Source: Stichopus chloronotus (lineage: Eukaryota; Echinodermata; Holothuroidea; Aspidochirotida; Stichopodidae). From it: DNA of 64,000 bases. The position numbers and the translations under genes are program-made. The DNA lies in contig CM037840.1 of assembly GCA_021234535.1 (NCBI GenBank), forward strand, positions 1,735,801-1,799,800, in the 5' to 3' direction. Under the pieces are notes generated by a model. That model did not search any database. It saw only the letters and a program-made list of their open reading frames with translations, and was not told where the DNA came from. Every line of letters begins with the position of its first letter. Position 1 is the stretch's first letter. Below are positions 11,865 through 22,165 of this stretch, in pieces.

Positions 11865-14800
11865 TAAGATGAAAGGTGTAGTCACACAATGTAGTGGAAT
11901 ACACAAGACGCAAGAAATCAGTAAAAACTAGCCACCTTGGAGAAAAAAAGAAAACCCAAGAAACAAAAACAAAATTAGACAAAGTTCTAAATTCAGCAAA
12001 CAGCTGACTCCACCAACCTGACTTCTTACTCCAAATATCCAAATGTAAATGTGTACTTCTGGATACATGTTAAATAGCTACATTAAAAAGTATACAAAGC
12101 ACAACTTCAAACAACATTAATCTCAAACATTTACCTGATATAAATCAAGGCCACTGTCAGTGACGTCACTTGGTTCCTCCCACTTGATTAATTCTCGAAC
12201 TGGGGCGTACATCTTTGGCCCAGTAAAATCTTCATCATATAGGAAGACTGCATGGATAGGAGAATTCAGATCTATCAGTACTTACGAAAACACCTAGTCC
12301 TTACAGAATTTCTGTAATGTGCTAAAATCATGTCTCAGGAACAAACTTTTCTGCATGATAGAACATGAGGTGATATCGAGGCATACTACAATGGTTAGGG
12401 TTTGTTCCTTCATGTGTTATATCATGTTAGAAATTGCTGTTACACAAATATGGCCACACACAGCCATGAAATTGGCGTACTTTTTGCTGAATGATGTCAT
12501 ACTTTGAATTCAGTGATATCATTACTAAAAACCAAGAATATGTTTTTAAATAACACATAATAATAATAAATTTCATTTATAGAATCATGTGATTAAGAGT
12601 TTTACTCTTTTCCTGGCTGAAGAAGTGTAAAATAAAATAATTTAAACAATTTGTGTCATGGAAGAATAATTTTAGCTTACCTTGAGAGCACTGGTCATTT
12701 TCTTTTCTCGACAGGGATGGGTTCAGTTCAGGGACATCCGTCTGTTGCTGGCAGCTTAAAGGTGTATAAAACACAATGCAAATCTCAATTATAATATAGT
12801 TCTTTTGGAAATGTTTGATTCCGTATAGATGGATATGACTGATTACACCATTGACAACAAGCTGAAGTAAAATGCAGTAATATTTGTAAGTAATTTAGTT
12901 CACCGTACTCTATTATGACAATACAAAACAGTAATCTCGGTTTAAGATCTCTGATTCAGTGTGGGTGTTTTGGGAGGGGGGGGGGGGGGTTAGGGATGTA
13001 TCTTTCTTCGGGTGATGGGTAGGGGCGAGGCTTACTGAGTGGCACCCACGATCACATAGCACACTCTACTTAGGTTTTCGGGAAAACTAAGCGCACGGCA
13101 CCGTCATTGGTTGGCGCGGAGCGAACCAGAAACTTTTTGGATGAAAATTACATTGCCTGAAACAGCCTTCAATTGATTCTCACAGGCGCCCCTAAACACT
13201 TCGGCTGCCCGGGACCCTAAGTCCACCAGTAGAGTCGCCGCTAATCTGAATTGCACTCTGTCCTCAGTCTAAACAGTAATTACATCTTGCCATTCTTTTG
13301 TCTTCTCAGATACAATTAATGTTCCCCTTAAATCTTCTACTCCATTAATAGTCCTATTTAAGGAGAAGGTAATCCATAACAGTGATATACTATTTGATAG
13401 GGTAGTCTAACGTTTTCGTCAAACAGGTATACCAATGCTAATTCACTTTCACGAATAGTGAAAGTCACAGTCGTTCGTCGGAAATTTTTCAAACGGAAAC
13501 CGAGAATCAAGTGATATTTGACTGATGGGTAAAGACGATGCAAAATAACGTTACAATCAAGAAATAAAGCATCGGCTATTAAAAGGATCTGTAGCCTCCG
13601 TTAGAACGAAAAAAAAAAAATGATATCAATGGTGTGCGCGATTTACCCACCTCACACTGATGGTTCCGTCAATAGATTCATCGTCGCCCATTTCTGTTTT
13701 ATCTTCGACAAGCTGTCACAGAAGATGATAAGTAGACAACACCGTAGTTTATCTTTCCAAACAATTGGGATCTCATTTCATCTTTGCAGAGCAATGAATC
13801 ATGAAGTAAAACAATATAAAGAAAATACACCAAACACGAAAAATTGTCTTTAGTAGGATAAAAATGTGATTCTTATGCCTATGAAGGTGGCACATTTAAA
13901 TATTTTAATTGTCTAATATATCAATTTTTATTTTGAAAGTATTTGATAGTGTTATGTCATACCTTTACATCTTCATCAATACCAGCAACAAGCTCTACAG
14001 GGATGTCCATGTATGCAAATCTTTTGTAGTGTATCGGTCCAGCAGAGATTGAATTGCACATTCGTGCAACGTCACATGCAACTGTAGAAACAAAGGGAAA
14101 ACATAATTAGAAACACTGTAATCGGGTCACACAGATGGCTTTGACCTGTTTAGTTGATTTCAAGCCCTTCTAAACATTTCTGAAGCAGATTCAGGCATCT
14201 GTTCAATAATTAAGACTTTTTCCAAAAATGAATTGATGCAAAATTGGTGACGTCCAAATAGTCGTGGAAGAAAACAAAACGATATGTCCATTAAAGAAAA
14301 ATACAGGCTATAAAATACATCTGAACTCACTTGTGAGGTCAAGGGTCAACCCGTGGAAGTGCTGCGGCCGATACAGAACAACTTCCATTCCTGTGTTCAA
14401 TCCATGTTTGATGTCTCGTCTAAGGTATTCAAAGTATCTTTGATGGTAAAGACACGTGTTCACAGCTGAAATCATGGTTTGAAATACCCGAGCAACGTGA
14501 GTGGCAGCTATTTAAAAAAAAAAGAAGCACAGAATTGTAAGTGCAATGGTCTTGAAGCAAAATAATCATATTCATTAAACAAATACTAATGAACACAGAA
14601 TGATAGAGTATTCCAAATAAATCAAGCTGGTAGTCTTCGTTCAAGAAATAAGTTTCCCACAGATAGAAATTCAGTTATTTATTACTCAAGAATCAGTTAT
14701 TCACCGAAGCTTTTCATAATTCAGCTTTTACCCTTTCCGTTTTTTAGGAGATAAAGGTCCTGCTGATGCTTATTGGTAAGACTGATTAGTTGAACAATCA

Positions 14801-17800
14801 TTAAAAACATTTTCTTTGTATGCCATGTTGGTGCATTTTCAACTTAATATTTCCTTTAGAGATCGTCATTCTTTCATCATTATCCCTACTCAGTCTCAAA
14901 GGCAACCCACTTGTAACAGATTCATTTATGGAAGAATCTTGAAATGTGGAAGAAATATTTTTTTCATTATCTTAGCGAATTCGACCCAATATTGACATTA
15001 AAAAGAAAAATATCTTTAGTGAAGTTATCCCTCTCGGGTTGCTGTACTATTGTGAGTTCGATAAATTCGATCAAATTACCAGTGACGTCAACTTTGTAGC
15101 ATGGAAGGCCGAACGGAACTGTGTTGAGAACATTGTTCAGTTTTGTGTCCGGTGAGTCCCTGAAAATAATCAGGCAAAATGTTGTTTGGGGGTTCATCGT
15201 ATTATGACGTGGACATGCATAATTTGGACATACACAGATGTTAATAAAAAAACAGTTACAGTTTCATAAATGGAACACACAGTGAAAGATACTCACGTGG
15301 TCAAGGTCAAGCAAAGGTCAGTATCATGGGGTTTAGTCAAGTTGCGGCTGAAAATAAGGTCATTTTCATCTGCAATCTGGTCCTAACAGAAAATAACATA
15401 TAAACAAGAGAGTTAACCTGTGAATTATTCGACTCAAGAATGTTTCTACTTAAAATTATTTTCTCTCAAAAGTAGTTTCTGCTACCATTTTGGATTTGGA
15501 TTTAGAAGTTAATTCACGGACAACCATGTAGGAATCTGCTCAGTTAAGTTCAAATCACTACTCACAACATTTAATCGAAATAATTGACTTTTGTTGGGTT
15601 ACCATGGTTTCAAGGAGGTAGGATTTAGAGTTTGATCTTCTCACCTTCTCGGTGTTGGTCTCCGCAAGATGACGCTGAGTCAGATTGTTTTGTCGAACAT
15701 GAGTGTTCCCTACGGAGAGAAATGATAAGGGCAATGGGTAGTTAATAATTTCTAACGTTTTTTTTTTTATTAAATGTTGTCACGTGGTATGATGGCATCA
15801 TATGACAGGAACGGGAAAACAGCAAAGGCAGGAAACAAAGATTAGACTATTTATGTCTGTTTGAGACGTCACTATCACTCGACGAACAAGAGAGAAATTA
15901 TCTTCAATCAGTTAGCAGTTCCAGTGGGTGATGTGTTCTAAATTGCTACCTAAAACAGTATTTTAAGGAACTTACTCCGTCTGATCTGACGCAAGAGTCT
16001 TCTTCTTAACGTCCTGTTCGTAGTCTTGAGGTGGACGTTTTCTGAAACGAACAATAACACCGTCAGTTTATTTTATTACCAGCAACAATGATTCGCCAAC
16101 GAAGGAGACTCGAGTTACTCGATCCTTAGAGACGAGCTGGGAAGTATAATTTACGGATGCCCAGAGTTGCCTCGCCATCCCAAAGAAAACTTGATACCAG
16201 CTGTCCTATTTAGTCCATTATACTACTTTAAGGTGATATAAATTGTAATTAATGCTATATTTTATATTGATTTCTGGCCACCCCATTTGCCGCATATCAT
16301 AGTTGGCAATTTGGTGTGACAACTGTGCTTCACATGTGTTATTTTGTACCTTAGTAGACGGATGTATGCAGCAAGCGGAGAGCAGGCTATGTAAATGTTA
16401 AATGCTCATTGGGAAACTAAAACACTTTTTTGTGTCGAATCTGTATACTGTGACTAGAGTCTCTGAGGGTCTTTGAGAGTCTAAATGAGGGTTTTCTTTG
16501 CATGATAATGACCTTTTTATAAATAATTGCTGTTACAAAGATGGATAAACAACCTCACAAGATCGAATCGAGAAAGTTGCTTTGTTTGATATCTCCTGAT
16601 ATACGAGCTAGATGTAATAACTGCAGTATGCAATACGAAGTTCGAGATTATGCTCAGATCTAAATTTATTTCCACACGACATGCGCATCGACTTATAAGC
16701 TTTACGTTATCCACTCAAATGACACAATACACACAAATAACATGTAATGAATTTGACAAAGGAATAAATAAACCAACCCCGTCGAAGCTGACGGATAAGC
16801 TTCTTCATCGTCCTCTCCAAAGCCTCCTCGGAGACGTCTTCTATAAAAAAGTAATGACGTCATATATTAGTAGTAGTTTAGGTAGTCGCAAAACAGAACA
16901 TATAATGTTCTCAGTGTAGAGCCACGTACGTTAATACGATATTGAAAATGATCGGAGAAGAGAGGGAGGGGGGGGGGGGGGGATTCTGGCTTTCTCTCCT
17001 AAAGTGGCATAACCAGATTTTTCATGGGGGGGGGGGGGTTTATAGAATCCTCAAATTTCAGGAAATGGCACTCTCCAATTCCTCTGGCCTTGCAATTTCA
17101 TCTGAAAATCATTCTTCCTCCCATGGAACACAGAATGGTGTACCGTTTTGAATTTTCAGGTTACAAAGAGTGCGGGGGGGGGGGGCACATAATATGTTGC
17201 AGTCTACTGTATAAAAAGAGAGGTCTACGCCCCCCACAAACGCCACCCAAATGTGTGAAGCCATCCTTTAAGTTTCTACGAAGACAATGATGGAGCACCG
17301 GTGTAGAAATCAAATTGACGGTAAACATATAATCCTAAGAATCCTTCAATCTACCCAGAATAGTTAAGTTTGAATTTCTTCCACAAACAATCAAACATAA
17401 AGGAAGCTTTGATTTTACTCCATGGTATCTGTCGGTGTAAAGTATTTTGCTAAATAAAAGCAGTTAAATCATCATCTCATCTTCATCACCATACAAATTC
17501 CATGTGCCACGAATCACTGAGCCCGTAGAGTGAGGATGGGTGTTCGTCCATATCCCTTAATTTAGAAGATAACACACGGCCTAATTTTAACTAACACATG
17601 ATATCGTGATCTTCTGATTTATTGCAATAGTGTTGTTCCATTTCAGTTATGACGTCGCAAGTACAATTGTAAAATAGTTTTCATATTTTGTCATTATTGA
17701 TGGTTCGCTACATGAATGTTAAAACTTAGACTTTCAGAACAGCCCTGACATAGTAACGTGTATCAGGCTGACACTATAGATTTCATGTTCTAGAGATTAG

Positions 17801-18261
17801 ATGCACTAATCCTAAACTCGGAGGTAGGAGTGGACTTTTAATATCAATCGCTGTTGCAAACATATCCAACTAGGCTATTCTACAACCGGTGGCTGGGGCA
17901 ATCGTGGAGATGGGGATATCATACACAAAACGTAACCTTTTATTGCCACGTCCTGTTACAAAAAAGCCAGATACTTACCGGCTTCACTTCTTCTCCCTCG
18001 AATTACTAAGTTGACAGTCTCAAGGAGAAAGAAAGAAACGTCAGCAATTACGAATAACCAAAAATAGAGCGAGAACATTGTTCCAAATTCTTTGCGTAGA
18101 TAATACAGCTTGGTCGTTGTATGTATCGATATGAAGTGGTTGTGCATTAACGTAGTCACTCTCACTTTGTAAACAAACCAAATAATGTTGTGTGTGACGC
18201 AACAGAGGTGGTTACGCGTAGAAACATATGAATGCGCGCTTTGCTCCATGTGCTGGCGCAT
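11167..18261 (-). CDS. ataxin-2-related Lsm/LsmAD protein with N-terminal membrane segment and coiled coil (13 exons)
   Basis: Exons in transcript order: 18261-17979, 16840-16778, 16041-15976, 15709-15645, 15382-15297, 15159-15080, 14507-14331, 14081-13963, 13712-13651, 12754-12681, 12247-12135, 11621-11530, 11341-11167. All introns are GT-AG, all phases agree, and the total is 1455 nt (484 aa). Residues ~63-88 are strongly hydrophobic (MFSLYFWLFVIADVSFFLLE). Residues 95-160 form a basic heptad-like coiled coil (TMKKLIRQLRRENVHL). Residues ~242-312 resemble a divergent Lsm fold: MEVVLYRPQHFHGL, then CD, then YMDIPVELVAGID, spaced as in the ataxin-2 Lsm domain. Residues 397-454 are a clear LsmAD domain (GEGWEATDMFATNEAYFG, PEYTTI, RACRLAGEIES). 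Residues 455-484 are Lys/Arg-rich (KKRKKKKNRR). Ataxin-2 proteins bind RNA and poly(A)-binding protein; the PAM2 motif and long C-terminus are absent here. An in-frame TGA lies 8 codons above the first ATG. Met62 (18078) has A at -3, unlike the first ATG, and may be the true start, giving a 423-aa signal-anchor protein. Confidence 0.8.
11730..11863. repeat. (ACAT)n microsatellite
   Basis: Nearly pure ACAT tetranucleotide repeat, about 30 units, with TATATA interruptions at the left. It lies in the intron between exons 11 and 12 of the LsmAD gene. ORFs across it are repeat artefacts. Confidence 0.95.
12291..12445 (+). mobile_element. ~160-bp dispersed repeat, copy 1
   Basis: CACCTAGTCCT...AATGTGCTAAAATCATGTCTC...GCATGATAGAACATGAGGTGATATC...CATACTACAATGGTTA recurs at 33061-33232, 51095-51260 and, inverted, 52411-52545. 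Ends of the TCCTCACA/TGTGAGGA type suggest a MITE. It sits inside an intron of the LsmAD gene. Confidence 0.65.
12976..13230. mobile_element. fragment related to the hAT-like family, with G14
   Basis: A run of 14 G (12976-12989) is followed by sequence containing GGTTGGCGCGGAGCGAACCAG. This matches the internal AGCGGAGCGCCAC...TTGGCGCGGAGCG segment of the elements at 6089 and 19201. The ends are not preserved. It lies in an intron of the LsmAD gene. Confidence 0.5.
14540..14865. mobile_element. degenerate copy of the TTAA miniature element
   Basis: CACAGATAGAAATTCAGTTATT, the following ~190 bp and the flanking TTCAAG block match 20832-21184 in the same order. The terminal inverted repeats are eroded. 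It sits in the intron between exons 6 and 7 of the LsmAD gene. Confidence 0.55.
16968..17184. repeat. G-tract cluster in intron 1 of the LsmAD gene
   Basis: Three G runs of 11 to 15 lie at about 16968-16982, 17026-17038 and 17174-17184. The sequence between includes GTGGCATAACCAG, which is like a hAT-type end, so this may be a decayed element. Confidence 0.6.
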
Positions 18262-18979
18262 TGAGTCTCCTGCTGGCCATCATGTTCCACTGATGCAAAC
18301 TGTTTGAAAACCTTGTTACAATATCAATATACCACGAATGTGTGAATTATTGAAATGAAAACTTTCCTTCTATGTTCTTTAAGTTGGTCACTTTTAAGTG
18401 AGAAATGAGACTAATATAATACTCTGAGATACCCGATGTGTTGTGATTAAAAATGTTATACCTTGGTGACTCTTCCTAAAGGGAGTTTCAAGCAGTGGTA
18501 GGGAAGTAAACAGAGGTTCCTCACGGACATAACTGCGCTGTCCGCCTCGCCGTTCAACAACTGTAACTGACGCCGCGTGTCGCGCGCGTGTATCAACAAC
18601 GCATCTTCTGCGCATAGCTCAGTGATGTACATGGCCAGTAAATTGAAACGCAGTGATGTCAAGTAAAGAAGCTTAGCAAGGAACATTCATGAATACGGGT
18701 CTGCAACGTAATTGACCCCGGTTTCTAATGGGATTAGAAACTGGTCAGTTTCAGTGAGAAGAACAGCGCCATGATCAACGTAACTTGCATCTGTATGCCA
18801 CAGAAATGGTTACTCTGGTAACATACAGTATGAGGTATGGGTACTATACACTACACTTGTACTGTACATGTGAGTCACATATACGTACGCTCATTCAGTG
18901 CAAGAGATTAGTACCCTGGTAACATTCCAACAAGTGCCCCATGTACTAGGTGAATCCATACATGGGGGCCATATGATTT
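18262..18979. promoter_or_regulatory. probable 5' flank of the LsmAD gene with a small CpG-rich patch
   Basis: Directly upstream of the first coding exon on the minus strand. About 18540-18615 is unusually CpG-rich for this window (CGCCGCGTGTCGCGCGCGTG), as often seen at invertebrate promoters. No TATA box or initiator could be assigned. The ORFs across it (18394-18686) are probably incidental, or 5' UTR. Confidence 0.3.
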
Positions 18980-20300
18980 CAGGCCAGTAGCCAGCCCATG
19001 TGGAGGGGTGGGTCTTTTTTCCAAGATGTGGACCTCTTTCCAAGTGCGGAAGCAGCTGGTGCGTGCCGTAAGCATGCAGTTGCTAGTGGTGGGGGGGGGG
19101 AGGGGGCATTTTTTCCGGATTTTTAGAAATCTGGGGATTTACCGCAACCTTGAGCATTTTAGAGGACGACAAAAGACCTTCTGTCGTAGACAATTTACAA
19201 AGAGGAATATGCCAAGGGGTGGGGGGGGGGGGGAAGAGGGTGCGAACTCGTGAATCTATCTAAGCGGAGAGCCACCATCAGTTGGCGCGGAGCGCACAAG
19301 AAAATTTTGAGTTTTGCAAACCCCCAGAAGGCCAGAAATAGCTTTTCCCAAGTCTTTTCAGTTGCATGAACCCAGCCTTGAAATATAGATCTCATGTCTG
19401 CAATTTCTCAATTACTGTGAAAACAGTTAGTCTGTGAAAAATGATGCAATGCCGAGATGAGCATTCAAAGAAACGTTTGGCTTTACAAACCACTCAGATA
19501 GTAGAAAACGGCCCTTCCTGGGTGTTTTACATGCATGCATACATGCTCCCAATCCTGCATTCCACCCATGCCTTGGTAAGCCTGCCGCATAAATTAAGGG
19601 AATTACTATTTAGCGATATCGCCGGAAAAAGCGAAAATGAAATCAAGCAGGGTTGCCCTATTCGCCCTCCTTTCCCTGGCCATGCCTTTGCTCCTGGGTA
19701 TTCCTGGGTAATTCCTAAAAAAATACCACAATATGGCCATGAGGGGGGGGGGGGGTGGTCGCCTCTTTCGCCCCCCCCCCTTCGCTACGCGCCTGAGTAG
19801 ACACTCTTCAGAAGTCCTGGCGGTTTGAACAGGACTTAAAATGCCCGGGCCCTGCGACGGCTTACGACACAACTGAACTCTAGTCGTGGAACCGCTCACA
19901 CCGCCACGACTACAGCAGACTACTTGGGTGGTCGCCGTCGCGTCACAGGTTGTCGTGGCAGTGTGTCCCGGGCTTTGTATTGTGTCTAGTTCAATGGTAT
20001 CCACTTCCACAATGACATAACCATGAATGCGCGTTTGAGCTTATTATCTCATCACCCCACAAAGTGTATGTACCTGTATGTGATGATGAGATATTTTGGT
20101 CAGTTTGGGCCTGTACACATTTTATGACATAAGTGGAAATGTTTTATCTTGCTACTAAAATGGAACGGAAATTCGGCCTCAATATGTCAAGATAATAAAT
20201 ATTTCACAGCTGACACTTCAAACACAGGGCTGGAAAATGGACCTTCTTCAAATTGGGGAGAGTCGTTCGACCCCTCCGACCCCCCTTGGCTACGGGCCTG
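18980..20300. mobile_element. non-autonomous hAT-like element, copy 2 (contains the same nested element)
   Basis: It begins CAGGCCAGTAGCC, ends GGCTACGGGCCTG, and is colinear with 5860-7173 throughout. The nested element occupies about 19201-19794. Its right target duplicate AGTAGACA (19795-19802) is kept, but its left end and left duplicate are deleted. The nested insertion therefore predates the spread of this composite. G and C runs occur at about 19092, 19221, 19743 and 19770. No transposase is present. Confidence 0.7.
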
Positions 20301-20831
20301 ACAATGTAGGATATTGTAAATGCAGCTGATATCATGTCTGAACATTTTCAAGTTGGCAGCCTGAGAATAATGCTTCATTAACAATAACCCGATCGTGCTA
20401 TGTCAATGTTCCAACCACCACCCTGGGGATACAAATATTTGCTCCGGCCATCTATCATTGAAGTCAAATTTATGCTTTTCATTCAAACATGTCATATTAT
20501 ACTACTATTAACCTTTTTTTTTTGCTCGTGATAAGATGGTCGATGTAACGGTGTATCAGCCGATTCCAAAACAGACAGTTCTTTGCCATCAAGCTTGCTC
20601 TCGCCTGAGAAAATTTTACAACGTAGTCTCTGAAGAGTTTTCATCACGATTCCAAAATTATCGCAAATTTACCAGCTGTTAGAAAATTATCTCAACGTGA
20701 TCAAAAGAGCCCCTTTGTATGCATTTTTTAAGGGTTTTTATTTTTATCTTTACCTAGCCATTGTGGGCAAATTCTTAAAGAAGGAGAGTAGTTAACATAT
20801 ATTTTACATAACTGTTCCACGTTCTTTCTCC
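20301..20831. other. intergenic, nothing recognised
   Basis: AT-rich sequence without coding potential. Confidence 0.35.
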
Positions 20832-21184
20832 TTAAAGGGAAATAGGGCGTTTGTTTTACAGAAAACAACCATATTTTTATATCCAATATTTGTGGACGTT
20901 AACTGATAGATTATTCAAAATAAGGAAGGACAGTAGCCTTCTTTTCAAGGAATATGACTCACACAGATAGAAATTCAGTTATTTGTTGCTCAACAATCAT
21001 TTGTTCACCCAAACATTTCAAAGTTCAAATGATGCATCTTCCGTTACTCATCACATGCATAATGTTTTTAAGAGATGAAGCTTTGACAGATGTTTATTGA
21101 TGAGACTGAATGGTTTAACAATGGTTAAAGCTATTTTCTTTATACGGCATGGTGGTGTTTTCTAAACGCCCTATTTCCCTTTAA
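20832..21184. mobile_element. TTAA-flanked MITE with perfect terminal inverted repeats
   Basis: TTAA (20832-20835) is followed by AGGGAAATAGGGCGTTT. The right end is the exact reverse complement (21164-21180), followed by TTAA (21181-21184). With the TTAA included, the inverted repeat is 21 bp and perfect. The 353-bp body is non-coding. TTAA target sites are typical of piggyBac-type transposases, so mobilisation by such an enzyme is inferred. A degenerate relative lies at 14540-14865. Confidence 0.8.
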
Positions 21185-22165
21185 TGTCTATAATAATATG
21201 TTCTTAACAGATTTGTGGGAAAATATGGCACAATGGCACAATCTGTCATAAAAAGTCTTAGTAGAACGAAAAAAAAAAGTGTTTTTCTAATCTCGATGTC
21301 TCCTAGATAATATTCATGGGCATGTATTTTATGCCTATTCCTACTTATCTGAAATAATGAAAGTTGTCTTGTCAAAGGTTATCTTAACTGAAGTTAACTC
21401 TGTAGATAAACGCTAATGATCTTCAACCAAGGACAGTCCATCTGCAAAGCTATGGAGAGGCACGAGACACTCATGAATATTAGCTAGGGAACGTCAAGTT
21501 AAGAAAAATTCAAAACTTAAGTTTTGTTTTCTTTGTGTAATACATGCTCATAAAAAAGGCTGGGAGATTTATCCAAGCTCCTCTTCTTGAGATATCGTAT
21601 TTGGCAAGCAACGCGATATGGGGGGGGGGGGGGGTAGATTGCTTTTAAAATTGGTTTGAGTAGATTATTTATTCTTACAAAAAAAAAAGAAAAGAAAAGA
21701 AGGTCATTCGCCTTATCGTCAAGTCAGGTTATATAAGTCATACTAATCCCATTTTCGAGAAAACCGAATTCTTAGTTCTCTGATATACACAAACTGAGGG
21801 GGCCGGAGGGGGTCGGATACGATAGTCTTAGCCTCTTAGGGGTTTTGTTTCTCATCTTTTTGTTGTTTTTTCCTTTATTTTTTTCTTTCCTGGTGAACAT
21901 GTTTTGTAAAATCTTTAGCTTGTCCAAGCTCTCCATGCTTGATTTCTTTGTATCCTTGTTGATCTCCATTCTGTGTGTTCTTCTGTTTCTTTTTTGTTTT
22001 TTTTTTAAGAAAGCGAAATCAACAATCACCCACCCCATCCAGCGATTCTTTTTTTTTTTTCACCTTTGGCGTTCCATAGCTAGCTACCGACTGTATATCT
22101 TCCATGGCCAAGTTGATTCCGTGGATGGTACGTATGGTGAGGCTGTGAAGACCTCGATTGCAGAA
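21185..22165. promoter_or_regulatory. 5' flank of the zinc-finger gene; simple sequence
   Basis: G15 run at 21620-21634, A/G-rich stretch at about 21678-21702, and T-rich low-complexity sequence at 21850-22060. The last ~100 bp before the start codon likely include the 5' UTR. No promoter element can be fixed. Confidence 0.3.

Noticed and set aside
11644..12042. Several ORFs with YIHTYIHT or MYVCMYVC repeats
   Set aside because: They are translations of the (ACAT)n microsatellite in an intron.
19606..20010. 134-codon minus-strand ORF
   Set aside because: It crosses G/C runs and the border of the nested element; copy 1 has no matching full frame.
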